DNA from: Pseudooceanicola spongiae
GTDB taxonomy: Bacteria > Pseudomonadota > Alphaproteobacteria > Rhodobacterales > Rhodobacteraceae
DNA length: 64,000 nucleotides
NCBI RefSeq assembly: GCF_014899185.1
Contig: NZ_CP045201.1
Location: forward strand, 3,449,501 to 3,513,500
Direction: 5' to 3'
Positions 29,630 to 37,626 of this stretch are shown one piece after another. A model generated the notes under the pieces. The model was not told the origin of the DNA, did not search any database, and saw nothing but the letters and a program-made list of their open reading frames with translations. Both the position numbers and the translations under genes were made by a program. Each line of letters opens with the position of its first letter. The stretch's first letter is position 1.

Positions 29630-29659
29630 CAGTTACGCAGGCCATCTCAGACCGGATCA
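29630..29659 (-). promoter_or_regulatory. Sigma-E type promoter of rpoE-chrR
   Basis: On the minus strand TGATCC (29659-29654) and TAACTG (29635-29630) are exactly 18 bases apart, close to the R. sphaeroides sigma-E consensus TGATCC-N18-TAAGA. The start of transcription would fall near 29624, supporting positive autoregulation and a translation start downstream of 29625. Confidence 0.75.
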
Positions 29660-29677
29660 CAAATTTTTATTTGTGAT
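29656..29677. promoter_or_regulatory. Perfect inverted repeat overlapping the sigma-E promoter
   Basis: ATCACAAAT and ATTTGTGAT, 9 bases each, separated by TTTT. It overlaps the -35 element of the rpoE promoter and lies between the two divergent operons. The arm polarity (TCACA ... TGTGA) is opposite to a CRP site. It looks like an operator for an unidentified regulator. Confidence 0.6.
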
Positions 29678-29682
29678 AGGAG

Positions 29683-29712
29683 TGAACTGTTCGGTGCCCA
29701 GCGCCGTACCTT
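29683..29712 (+). promoter_or_regulatory. Weak sigma-E-like promoter for the divergent operon
   Basis: TGAACT, then 18 bases, then TACCTT, 28 bases before the flavoprotein ATG. Spacing matches the sigma-E consensus and several positions agree, but the match is partial. Confidence 0.35.
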
Positions 29713-29740
29713 TAACCAACACGTCATACAGGGAGCGACC

Positions 29741-31033
29741 ATGTCATTCGACGCGCTATCGATGCGACCCCAGCGTATTGCCATCATCGGCGGTGGTATT
29801 TCCGGGCTGGCTGCGGCCTATATGTTGTCGCCGCACCACCGGGTCACGCTGTATGAGGCCGAGGCGCGTCTGGGCGGCCATGCCCGCACCGTGATGGCAG
29901 GTCTGCACGGTGATCAGCCGGTGGATACCGGCTTCATCGTCTTCAACTACGCCAACTATCCGCATCTGACGGCGATGTTCCGCGACCTCGACGTGCCGGT
30001 CGAGAAAAGCGATATGAGCTTTGGCGCCACCATCAACAACGGCCAGGTCGAATACGGCCTGCGCGACATTGCCGCCGTCTTCGGGCAAAAGCGCAACCTG
30101 CTGCGCCCCGGCTTTGCCCGTATGGTGCGCGACATCCTGCGCTTTAATGCCCGGGCTGAGGCGACGGCGCGCGACGACACCATGACCGTCGGCGATCTGA
30201 TGGCCGAGCTGCGCCTCGGGTCGTGGTTCCGCGATTATTACCTCAAGCCGATCTGTGGCGCGATCTGGTCGACCCCGCCCGAGGGCATCACCGCCTTTCC
30301 GGCCCGCTCGCTGGTGCAGTTCTTCCGCAATCACGCGCTGCTCTCGGCGCAGGGGCAGCACCAGTGGTGGACGGTCAGCGGCGGCTCGATCGAATACGTC
30401 CGCCGGATCGAGGCCTTCCTGCGCGCCAGTGGCACCGAGATCCGCACCGACGCCGCCATCCGCGCCGTCACCCGCGACGGTCTGCGCCCCGAGGTGCATA
30501 TCGAAGGGGCCGAGCCTGAGGCCTATGATCAGGTCATCCTCGCCTGCCACTCCGATCAGGCGCTGCGCCTGCTGGCCCAGCCGACGGCTGTCGAACACAG
30601 CGCCCTTTCCAGCGTCGGCTATCAGGACAACCACATGATCCTGCACCGCGACGTCAGCCAGATGCCGCGCCGCAAGGCCTGCTGGTCGTCCTGGGTCTAC
30701 AAGGCCGACACCACTGCGCAACAGAGCCAGATTGGCGTCACCTACTGGATGAACCGCCTGCAAAACATCGACGAAAGCGATCCGCTGTTTGTCTCGCTCA
30801 ACCCCTGCCAGTCGATCCCGGACGACCTGATCTACGATCAGAAGACCTTCCGCCACCCGGTCTTTGACGGCCCCGCCGTTCGGGCTCAAAAGCAGATCCA
30901 AGCGATGCAGGGCGAGAACAACACCTGGTTCGCCGGGGCATGGCTGCGCCACGGGTTTCACGAGGACGGCTTTGCCAGCGCGGTGCGCGTCGCCCGTCAG
31001 CTGGACCCGGCCCTTGCGATGCTGCGGACATGA
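29741..31033 (+). CDS. FAD-dependent amine-oxidase-type oxidoreductase of the sigma-E locus
   Basis: A 430-residue flavoprotein. The FAD-binding Rossmann motif is RIAIIGGGISGLAAAYMLS, followed by LYEAEARLGGHARTV (GG doublet). Further blocks are VDTGFIVFNYANYPHLTAMF and the C-terminal NNTWFAGAWLRHGFHEDGFASAV that closes the FAD site. In R. sphaeroides the gene in this place next to rpoE is sigma-E dependent, and genes of this locus have been tied to methyl-branched and furan fatty acid synthesis (UfaD desaturase/UfaO). Assignment to one of those is inference. GGGAG lies 5 bases before the ATG. Confidence 0.85.
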   Translation: MSFDALSMRPQRIAIIGGGISGLAAAYMLSPHHRVTLYEAEARLGGHARTVMAGLHGDQPVDTGFIVFNYANYPHLTAMFRDLDVPVEKSDMSFGATINNGQVEYGLRDIAAVFGQKRNLLRPGFARMVRDILRFNARAEATARDDTMTVGDLMAELRLGSWFRDYYLKPICGAIWSTPPEGITAFPARSLVQFFRNHALLSAQGQHQWWTVSGGSIEYVRRIEAFLRASGTEIRTDAAIRAVTRDGLRPEVHIEGAEPEAYDQVILACHSDQALRLLAQPTAVEHSALSSVGYQDNHMILHRDVSQMPRRKACWSSWVYKADTTAQQSQIGVTYWMNRLQNIDESDPLFVSLNPCQSIPDDLIYDQKTFRHPVFDGPAVRAQKQIQAMQGENNTWFAGAWLRHGFHEDGFASAVRVARQLDPALAMLRT

Positions 31034-31788
31034 CCTTCGCCCCGCAACAGATTTCCGGCCAGACGGTGCACGCCCGGCGCGGCGCGATTGCCCACAGTTT
31101 TCGCTACTCCGTCGACTATGTGCTGATCGACCCCGACAGCGACCAGACCCCGCTGCTGTTCTCGCGCAATGGCTTCAACCTCGCCTCCGTGCAGGACCGC
31201 AACCATGGCGGCCTGCGCGGCCACGGGCGCGGCGTTGTCTGGGCGCGTGAGGTGCTGGCCGAACGTGGGCTTGCCGCCGTGCGCATCAGCCAGATCCTGT
31301 TGCTGACCCAGCCCGGTTTCCTCGGGGCGCTGTTCAACCCCGTCTCCTTCTGGCTGGTCTATGAAAAGGCCGCCCTGATCGCTGTAATTGCAGAGGTCAA
31401 CAACACCTTCGGCGACCGTCACAGCTATGTCTGCGCCCACCCTGGCTTCGCGCCGATCAGCGCCGAGGATCACCTCGGCGCGCGCAAGATGATGCATGTC
31501 TCGCCGTTTCAGGACGTCGCGGGGGACTATGACTTCCGCTTCGATATCCGTGACGACCGCGTCGCCATCTTCATCAACCACGGCAACGGACCAGAGGGGC
31601 TCTATGCCACGCTCACCGGCCCACGCCGCCCGCTGACCAGCGCCGGCCTGCTGCACTCCGCCCTATGGCGCCGCCCCCTCGGGGCGCTGCGCACCGTCGC
31701 GCTGATCTATTGGCAGGCGATCCGCCTGAAACTGAAACGCGCCCCCTATCGCACCCGTCCGGCCCCCCCGGCTGAGGAGATCTCCTGA
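31030..31788 (+). CDS. DUF1365 domain-containing protein
   Basis: A 252-residue protein of the DUF1365 family, which nearly always sits beside the flavin amine oxidase and a cyclopropane-synthase-like methyltransferase. Family blocks are VHARRGAIAHSFRYSVDYVLID, LLTQPGFLGALFNPVSFWLVY, EVNNTFGDRHSYV and KMMHVSPFQDVAGDYDFRF. The reaction is unknown; its company suggests lipid modification. The ATG overlaps the previous stop by 4 bases, and its stop shares one base with the next ATG. Confidence 0.88.
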   Translation: MTFAPQQISGQTVHARRGAIAHSFRYSVDYVLIDPDSDQTPLLFSRNGFNLASVQDRNHGGLRGHGRGVVWAREVLAERGLAAVRISQILLLTQPGFLGALFNPVSFWLVYEKAALIAVIAEVNNTFGDRHSYVCAHPGFAPISAEDHLGARKMMHVSPFQDVAGDYDFRFDIRDDRVAIFINHGNGPEGLYATLTGPRRPLTSAGLLHSALWRRPLGALRTVALIYWQAIRLKLKRAPYRTRPAPPAEEIS

Positions 31789-32942
31789 TGCCCATCCTGA
31801 CCAACCGCCTGAAGTCCGAGTTCCTGAAAAGCTGCGAGGTGATCGAGACCGGCCGCCTGCGCCTGATCACCCCCGAAGGCGACGTGCACACCTTCGGGCA
31901 CAGCGGCATCGAGGCCGAGATGAAGATCAACGACTGGTCCGCGATTTCTGCCGCCCTCGCGCGCGGCGACGTCGGTCTGGGCGAGGCCTATATCGAGGGT
32001 CTCTGGGATACCCCGTCGATCGAGGCGCTGACCATTCTGGCGCTGAAGAACCTCGACCAGTTCCGCAAATATGCCTACGCCAGCCCCTGGCAAAGCTTCA
32101 AGTTCCGCACCATCGACCGCCTGCTGCGGGCCAATTCGCGCACCGGCGCGTCCAAGAATATCCGCGCCCACTACGATGTCGGGAACGAGTTCTTTCAGCT
32201 TTGGCTCGACCCCTCGATGACTTATTCGTCGGCGTTGTTCAGCCCCGGCGACATGGACCTGGGTCGCGCCCAGATGCGCAAGTACGATCGTATCCTCGAC
32301 CGCGTCGAGGGCGAGCGTCTGCTCGAGATCGGCTGCGGCTGGGGCGGTTTTGCCGAACGCGCCGCAGGGCAGGGGCGGCATGTCACCGGCCTGACCATCT
32401 CACCCGCGCAGAAGGGCTACGCCGACGCGCGCCTTGACGGGCAGGCCGAGATCCAGCTGCGCGATTACCGCGACAGCGACGGCAAGTTCGACGGCATCGT
32501 CTCGATCGAGATGATCGAGGCGGTGGGCGAACGCTACTGGCCGACCTTCTTTGCCACGCTGAAGGACCGCCTTGCCGATGGCGGCCGCGCCGTGGTGCAG
32601 GCGATCACCGTGCCCGACCGCTATTTCCCGACTTACCGCAACAGCTCGGATTTCATCCGCCAGCACTCTTTTCCCGGTGGCATGTTGCTCTCGGATGGGC
32701 AGATCGCGCGGGCGGCGAAGAATGCGGGCCTGACCGTCACCGACAGCTTCGCCTTTGGCCACGACTACGCCCAGACCTGCCGCACATGGCTGGCCCGGAT
32801 GGAGGACGAGGCCCGCCGTATCGAAAAGCTCGGCTATGGCGAGGCGTTTCTGCGCAGCTGGCACTACTACCTCGGCATCTGCGCCGCGTCTTTTGCTGTC
32901 GGGCAAACCGACGTCGTTCAGGTGGAGCTGCGCCATGCGTAA
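31788..32942 (+). CDS. Cyclopropane-fatty-acid synthase-like SAM methyltransferase
   Basis: A 384-residue CFA-synthase-family enzyme. The N-terminal ~100 residues form the small lipid-binding domain; HYDVGNEFFQLWLDPSMTYSSALF is the classic entry motif and LLEIGCGWGGFAERA the SAM-binding loop. IVSIEMIEAVGERYW and the C-terminal FLRSWHYYLGICAASFAVGQTD also match. Such enzymes methylate or cyclopropanate unsaturated phospholipid acyl chains; bacterial relatives make 11-methyl-branched chains. Tight linkage to the flavin oxidase supports a combined acyl-chain modification pathway. Confidence 0.9.
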   Translation: MPILTNRLKSEFLKSCEVIETGRLRLITPEGDVHTFGHSGIEAEMKINDWSAISAALARGDVGLGEAYIEGLWDTPSIEALTILALKNLDQFRKYAYASPWQSFKFRTIDRLLRANSRTGASKNIRAHYDVGNEFFQLWLDPSMTYSSALFSPGDMDLGRAQMRKYDRILDRVEGERLLEIGCGWGGFAERAAGQGRHVTGLTISPAQKGYADARLDGQAEIQLRDYRDSDGKFDGIVSIEMIEAVGERYWPTFFATLKDRLADGGRAVVQAITVPDRYFPTYRNSSDFIRQHSFPGGMLLSDGQIARAAKNAGLTVTDSFAFGHDYAQTCRTWLARMEDEARRIEKLGYGEAFLRSWHYYLGICAASFAVGQTDVVQVELRHA

Positions 32943-33447
32943 GACCCTCGCCCTTCTCCTCGCCCTGCTGGCAGGCCCCGCCTTCGCCCAGCAGGTGCCG
33001 CCCGATGCCGCCCGCATCGTCTCGCCCGCCCAGCTGCTCGGGCAGGCGCGGTTCACATGGCTCGGCATCCACATCTATGACGCGAACTTGTGGAGCAACG
33101 CGGCCCCCTTCGCATGGTCGTCGCCGCTGGCGCTGCAGCTGACCTACGCCATGGGCATCGACGGCGACGACCTGCTCGACACCACGATGAAAGAGATCAC
33201 CCGGATCGAGGGCGCCAGCGCCGACCTGCCCCAGCTGAAACAGGTGCTGGCCAAATGTATGGGCACCGTGGCCGAGGGCGACAGCTACACCGCCGCCTCG
33301 GCCAGCGCCGACCGCCTGACGATGTGGCTGAACGGCACTCAGACCTGCGATGTCACCTATCCCGGCGTCAAACAGCGCTTCCTTGGGATCTGGCTGGCCG
33401 ACAACAGCCGCAGCCCGGACCTGTCGCGCCAGTTGCGCGGCAGCTAG
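32935..33447 (+). CDS. Exported chalcone-isomerase-like protein
   Basis: A 170-residue protein with a signal peptide (MRKTLALLLALLAGPAFA) and a chalcone-isomerase-like fold signature: FTWLGIHIYDANLW, LTYAMGIDGDDLLDTTMKEI and TMWLNGTQTCDVTYPGVKQRFLGIWLADNS. Such bacterial proteins are periplasmic with unknown ligands, possibly fatty acids. The ATG lies 8 bases inside the end of the methyltransferase gene. It belongs to the same operon. Confidence 0.85.
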   Translation: MRKTLALLLALLAGPAFAQQVPPDAARIVSPAQLLGQARFTWLGIHIYDANLWSNAAPFAWSSPLALQLTYAMGIDGDDLLDTTMKEITRIEGASADLPQLKQVLAKCMGTVAEGDSYTAASASADRLTMWLNGTQTCDVTYPGVKQRFLGIWLADNSRSPDLSRQLRGS

Positions 33448-33453
33448 GCCCCG

Positions 33454-34689
33454 ATGCAACCGCTCAGACGTTGGCGGATTCTGCCTTTCGCCGCCATGCT
33501 CTCGGTGGCGGGGTTGCCGCTCTATATCCATCTGCCCCGGTTCGCGGGGGCTGAGCTCGGCCTCAGCCTGTCGACCGTCGGCGTCATCCTGATCGCCATA
33601 CGCGTGCTGGATTTCGGCCAGGACCCGGCGCTCGGCTGGATGGTCGACCGCTGGCCGCGCGCCCGCCCCCTGTTCGCCGCGCTCGCCTGCGCGGCACTGG
33701 GCCTCGGCTTTTTGCTGCTGTTTTCCGTGCCGCCGCCCATCGCGCCGGTGCTCTGGGTGACGCTGCTGCTGGTGGTGATCTTCACCGCCTACAGCCTCGC
33801 CACCATCCTGCTCTATGGCCAGACCGAGGCAATAGCGGCACAGGAAGGCCCCGGCGGCACTGGCCACCTCGGAGTCGCCGCATGGCGTGAAACCGGGCTG
33901 GTCCTCGGCGTGCTGGTCGCTGCCGCTGCCCCCAGCCTGCTGGCGCTGCTGGCGGGTGATGATCTGACCTATCCGCTGTTCGGCCTGCTGATTGCGGCGC
34001 TGGCGCTGGCGGGGGGCTGGTGCGCGCGCCCGCTCTGGCGGCTCCGCGCGCCCAAGTCCGCGCCCCTGACGCTCAGCGCGCTGGTCGCCTCGGGCGGGGT
34101 GTCGCTGTTGCTGCTGGCCTGCCTGAACGCCTTGCCGACCGCGCTGACCTCGACCCTGTTCCTGTTCTTTGTCGAGGACCGCCTGCGCCTGCCCGATCTG
34201 GCGGGGCCGTTCCTGATCCTGTTCTTCCTGTCGGCGGGGGTGGCAGCCCCGCTCTGGGCGCGGGCGGCGGCGCGCTTTGGCAACTGGCCGGTGCTGGTCA
34301 GTGGCATGACGCTGACGATCCTCGCCTTTGCCGGCGCGGGGCTGCTGCCCGTGGGCGCCGCCCTTGGTTTTGCCGTGATCTGTGTCGCCTCGGGTGCGGC
34401 GCTCGGCGCGGATCTGGTGATTCTGCCGGTGCTGTTTTCCACCGCTCTGGCGCGGGCGGGTCTGTCCAGCGGTCAGGCCTTTGGCCTCTGGTCGATGGCC
34501 ACCAAGCTCTCGCTCGCCCTCGCAGCCGTCGCCACCCTGCCGTTGCTGCAATCTTATGGATATGTCCCGGGCGGCGAGAACACGCCGAAAGCCCTGCAGG
34601 TTTTAAATATTTCTTACGCGATTTTACCATGCGGTATGAAACTGATTGCGCTACTCGCCGTTCTTACTAGACGGGTGCCGGTGATCTGA
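33454..34689 (+). CDS. GPH-type MFS transporter
   Basis: A 411-residue membrane protein with about 12 hydrophobic segments. The motif DFGQDPALGWMVDRWPR after the second segment resembles the glycoside-pentoside-hexuronide signature, and a second-half repeat appears at WARAAARFGNWPVL. In the R. sphaeroides sigma-E locus a sugar-type transporter occupies the corresponding place. The substrate is unknown; a lipid or lipid head group is possible. It starts 6 bases after the preceding stop. Confidence 0.82.
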   Translation: MQPLRRWRILPFAAMLSVAGLPLYIHLPRFAGAELGLSLSTVGVILIAIRVLDFGQDPALGWMVDRWPRARPLFAALACAALGLGFLLLFSVPPPIAPVLWVTLLLVVIFTAYSLATILLYGQTEAIAAQEGPGGTGHLGVAAWRETGLVLGVLVAAAAPSLLALLAGDDLTYPLFGLLIAALALAGGWCARPLWRLRAPKSAPLTLSALVASGGVSLLLLACLNALPTALTSTLFLFFVEDRLRLPDLAGPFLILFFLSAGVAAPLWARAAARFGNWPVLVSGMTLTILAFAGAGLLPVGAALGFAVICVASGAALGADLVILPVLFSTALARAGLSSGQAFGLWSMATKLSLALAAVATLPLLQSYGYVPGGENTPKALQVLNISYAILPCGMKLIALLAVLTRRVPVI

Positions 34690-34743
34690 GACCGTGTTGT
34701 TTCGCTCAGGCCACATTTTAGTGTTTTTGGAAGGATAGCGGCC

Positions 34744-35487
34744 ATGGCCCCACGTAGTCTGCAGGGCAAGACGTACTGGATCATCGGCGCAAGCGAAGGT
34801 CTGGGCCGCACGATCGCGCGGGAAATGTCGCGGCTTGGGGCGCAGGTCATCCTGTCTGCCCGCACCGAAGACCGTCTGAAGGATCTCGCCGCAGATATCC
34901 CGGGCGCACAGGTGTTGCCGATGGATGTCAGCGATCTCGACTCGGTCAAGGCGGCGGTGGAGGTCGGCTCCAAGGCGGATGGTCTGATTTACTGCGTCGG
35001 CCAGTATGACCCGATGACCGCGCAGGAGTGGAACCCCGACAAGGCGGAACAGATCTGCGAGGCCAACTTCATGGGGGCCATGCGGGTGCTCGGGCGCACC
35101 GTGCCCGGCTGGGCGGCGCGCGATTATGGTCATATCGTGCTGATCGGATCGCTGGCGGGGTTCAAAGGCCTGCCCGGTGCCATCGGCTATGGTGCCAGCA
35201 AGGCCGCGCTGCGCCACCTTGCCGAAGATATGTATATCGATCTGCAGGGCACCGGCGTCCAGGTGCAGGTGGCCAACCCCGGGTTCATCCGCACCCGCCT
35301 GACCTCGAAGAACGAATTCTCGATGCCGCAGCTGATGGACCCGCAGGAGGCCGCCTATTACGTCATGGGCCTGATCCGCGATCCCGGAACGCGGCAGATC
35401 AGCTTTCCTCGGCCCTTCGCCTGGGTGTTCACCGTACTGGGCCGGATTTTGCCCTTCCGTCTTTACGCCAGGATCGTCTCTGACTGA
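34744..35487 (+). CDS. Short-chain dehydrogenase/reductase
   Basis: A 247-residue SDR. The nucleotide motif is IIGASEGLGRTIAREM (TGxxxGxG type), the catalytic Ser lies in VLIGSLAGFKGLPGAIG and the YxxxK pair in GYGASKAALRHLAEDM. The C-terminal segment (ARQIS to RLYARIVSD) is hydrophobic and may touch the membrane. GGAAGGA lies about 9 bases before the ATG. It ends the sigma-E-associated gene run and is followed by a strong terminator. Confidence 0.9.
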   Translation: MAPRSLQGKTYWIIGASEGLGRTIAREMSRLGAQVILSARTEDRLKDLAADIPGAQVLPMDVSDLDSVKAAVEVGSKADGLIYCVGQYDPMTAQEWNPDKAEQICEANFMGAMRVLGRTVPGWAARDYGHIVLIGSLAGFKGLPGAIGYGASKAALRHLAEDMYIDLQGTGVQVQVANPGFIRTRLTSKNEFSMPQLMDPQEAAYYVMGLIRDPGTRQISFPRPFAWVFTVLGRILPFRLYARIVSD

Positions 35488-35539
35488 GGCACGCACTCAG
35501 GCACCCGCGGCGCTGACACCAGTCCCGCCGCACCAGATC

Positions 35540-35567
35540 AGGCCCGCACCAAATTGCGGGCCTTTTT
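35540..35567 (+). terminator. Rho-independent terminator of the sigma-E-linked operon
   Basis: A perfect 9-bp stem, AGGCCCGCA against TGCGGGCCT, a 6-base loop and five T residues. It lies 52 bases after the SDR stop. Confidence 0.9.
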
Positions 35568-35701
35568 CATGCGCTCCACGTTCAGCTCCTCTGGCGGGCA
35601 ACGGCCCTAAGCCGCAAATCGGCGTTGAGATCCCTGCGCGCTCCGGTCTAGGTAAGGCGCTGAGATCCCCCGTGACTTTCCTTGATCCAAAAGGGTGCGC
35701 C

Positions 35702-36844
35702 ATGACAAAGCTGCTGACCCCGCGCCGCTCGGTCTGTGCGGCCTTTGCACTGAACGGTTTGCTGCTGGGCGCATGGGCGTCGCGCGTGCCCGCCGTCGTC
35801 GAAAAACATGGGCTGAGCGAATCCGGCTTTGGCATCCTGCTGCTGGCGATGGGGGTCGGCGCGCTGGTCTCCTTTCCGCTGGCGGGGCGGCTGGCGGATG
35901 GCTTTGGCGCGGTGCGTCTGACGCGCTGGATCATGCTCGCCTATCTGACCACGCTGATCCTGATCGGCCTTGCGCCCACGGTGCCGCTGCTCGGCGTGGC
36001 GCTGTTCTTCTTCGGGATGAGCCACGGCGCGATGGATGTCACGATGAACAGCTGGGCCAGCGAGGTCGAGAAGCATCTGCGCCGCTCAATCATGTCGTCC
36101 TTTCACGCGATGTGGAGCCTCGGGGCCGGTCTGGGCGCGGCGACGGGCTTTGCCGCGACCAGCTGGGATCTGTCGATCGCGGCGCATTTCCCGCTGGTGG
36201 CGCTGCTTGGGGCGGGGCTGCTTGCACCGCTGACGCGGGCGCACTGGACCTCGACAACCCGGCCCCACGACCGCAGCGCCCCGGTCTTTGCCCTGCCGCG
36301 CGGCCCGCTGGTGCTGGTCGGCGTGATCGCCCTGTCCGCCGGGCTGGGCGAGGGGGCCCTCGCGGACTGGAGCGCGATCTTTCTGGCCGATGTCACCGGC
36401 GCCGGGCCGTCGCAGGCGACCCTTGGCTATGCGGCCTTCTCCGTCACCATGGTGGCGATGCGGCTGTCGGTGGACCCCCTGATCACCCGTCTGGGGCCTG
36501 CGGTGGTGGCACGCGCGGGGGGGCTGGCGGCCGCGCTCGGCATCGCCATTGCGACCGGGTTCGCCACGCTTCCCGCCGCGCTGCTGGGCTTCGTGCTGAT
36601 GGGGGTGGGCTATGCTGCGCTGGTGCCTCTGGCCTTCAGCCGCGCCGCCGCCGATCCCGTCGTGCCGCCGGGGCAGGGCATCGCCTCGGTCGCGACGCTG
36701 GGCTATGGCGCGATGCTGCTCGGCCCGCCGGTCATCGGCTTCGTGGCCGAGGTCAGCTCCCTGCGTCTGGGCTTCGTGCTGCTGGGCGGTTTTGCCCTGT
36801 TGGTCGCGCTGGTCGCACCGGTGCTGCGGCGCGCCCCCGCCTGA
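35702..36844 (+). CDS. MFS transporter (fucose-permease-like)
   Basis: A 380-residue MFS protein with about 12 hydrophobic segments. GLLLGAWASRVPAVVEKHGLSESGFGILLLAMGVGAL at the N-terminus and AMDVTMNSWASEVEKHLRRS after the fourth segment are typical of FucP-like transporters in Rhodobacteraceae. Substrate is unknown. AAGGG lies 6 bases before the chosen ATG; an earlier ATG adds ten residues without a ribosome site. It is convergent with the racemase-like gene. Confidence 0.85.
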   Translation: MTKLLTPRRSVCAAFALNGLLLGAWASRVPAVVEKHGLSESGFGILLLAMGVGALVSFPLAGRLADGFGAVRLTRWIMLAYLTTLILIGLAPTVPLLGVALFFFGMSHGAMDVTMNSWASEVEKHLRRSIMSSFHAMWSLGAGLGAATGFAATSWDLSIAAHFPLVALLGAGLLAPLTRAHWTSTTRPHDRSAPVFALPRGPLVLVGVIALSAGLGEGALADWSAIFLADVTGAGPSQATLGYAAFSVTMVAMRLSVDPLITRLGPAVVARAGGLAAALGIAIATGFATLPAALLGFVLMGVGYAALVPLAFSRAAADPVVPPGQGIASVATLGYGAMLLGPPVIGFVAEVSSLRLGFVLLGGFALLVALVAPVLRRAPA

Positions 36845-36858
36845 GCGGCTCAGGCGGG
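36836..36858. terminator. Hairpin shared by two converging stop codons
   Basis: A perfect 10-bp inverted repeat, CCCGCCTGAG and CTCAGGCGGG, with a 3-base loop. It contains the stop codons of both the MFS gene and the racemase-like gene. No T tract is seen, so it may protect 3' ends rather than terminate. Confidence 0.45.
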
Positions 36859-37626
36859 CGGATACATCAGCTTCAGCCGGTCTTGCCAGCGCGCTCCGCT
36901 CAGCCAGTCGGGCAGATCGGTCGCGCCCAGCGATTGCCAGTCGCGCGCCTGTACGGCCGCCCAGACCAGCGCGACATTGCACGAGATCGCCGGGATCAGC
37001 CCCTCCGCATGGCCCGCCAGCATCGGATAGAGCGTCGCCATCCCGGTGCCCAGCATCAGCACCGCATCCGCGCCACTGGCCGAAAGCTCGCGGTAGGCCG
37101 CCAGAACGCCATTGCCGGTCATGGCATAGATCGGGTGAAAGGCGTCTGTCTCCAGCGCCGGGCCGGTCTTGGCCACCACCTCGAACCCGAAACTCTCCCA
37201 GTAGGGGGTCGAGTGCCTGTTCAGGCTCTCGGGGTAGGGCGTCAGCAGGGCGATCTTTTTCGCCCCCATCAGCCGCAGCGCCGCGACCGAGGCCAGCGCC
37301 GCCGTCAGGAACGGCTTGCCGTGGCTGCTCTGCACCTCGTCGACCAGCCGGGCCTCGGCCTCTGCCCCGATCAGGTAGGATGCCCCGGTGCAGGCCGCCG
37401 CGATCACGTCGATCGGCGCATTGGCGAACTGGCCCGAGGTGGCGTTGAACTTGCCGGTGTAATCGACCAGCCGCGCCTCGATACTGTCCAGCGAGGAGGT
37501 CAGCCGCGCGTTCAGCATCGACCAATGCGGCGGCAGCAGCGCCCAAAGCTCGGGCTCAACCGTGGTATTGGCCTGAGGGGTCAGCACGCCGATGGTGCCG
37601 GCGTTGCCGTATTCCTTCACAGCCAT
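36850..37626 (-). CDS. Asp/Glu racemase-superfamily protein (maleate isomerase / arylmalonate decarboxylase-like)
   Basis: A 258-residue protein of the Asp/Glu racemase fold. It has IGVLTPQANTTVEPEL at the start, the first active-site cysteine region AAACTGASYLIG (Cys79) and KKIALLTPYPESLNRHSTPYWESFGF. Where maleate isomerases usually have their second Cys, this protein has VLMLGTGMATL, so only one nucleophilic Cys is in place; another Cys (216) lies later. It could be a maleate isomerase relative, decarboxylase or racemase. It overlaps the dctM gene by 10 bases, with GGGAG 7 bases before the ATG. Confidence 0.78.
   Translation of the reverse strand: MAVKEYGNAGTIGVLTPQANTTVEPELWALLPPHWSMLNARLTSSLDSIEARLVDYTGKFNATSGQFANAPIDVIAAACTGASYLIGAEAEARLVDEVQSSHGKPFLTAALASVAALRLMGAKKIALLTPYPESLNRHSTPYWESFGFEVVAKTGPALETDAFHPIYAMTGNGVLAAYRELSASGADAVLMLGTGMATLYPMLAGHAEGLIPAISCNVALVWAAVQARDWQSLGATDLPDWLSGARWQDRLKLMYPPA

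Noticed and set aside
29656-29677. Reading the 22-bp inverted repeat as a CRP/FNR site
   Set aside because: CRP sites read TGTGA-N6-TCACA; here the arms are in the opposite order and spacing, so the match is only superficial.
32737-34551. A 604-codon open frame on the minus strand opposite the GPH transporter
   Set aside because: Composition is dominated by Gln, Arg, Gly and His as expected for an antisense frame in GC-rich DNA, with no recognisable domain; the plus-strand transporter is convincing.
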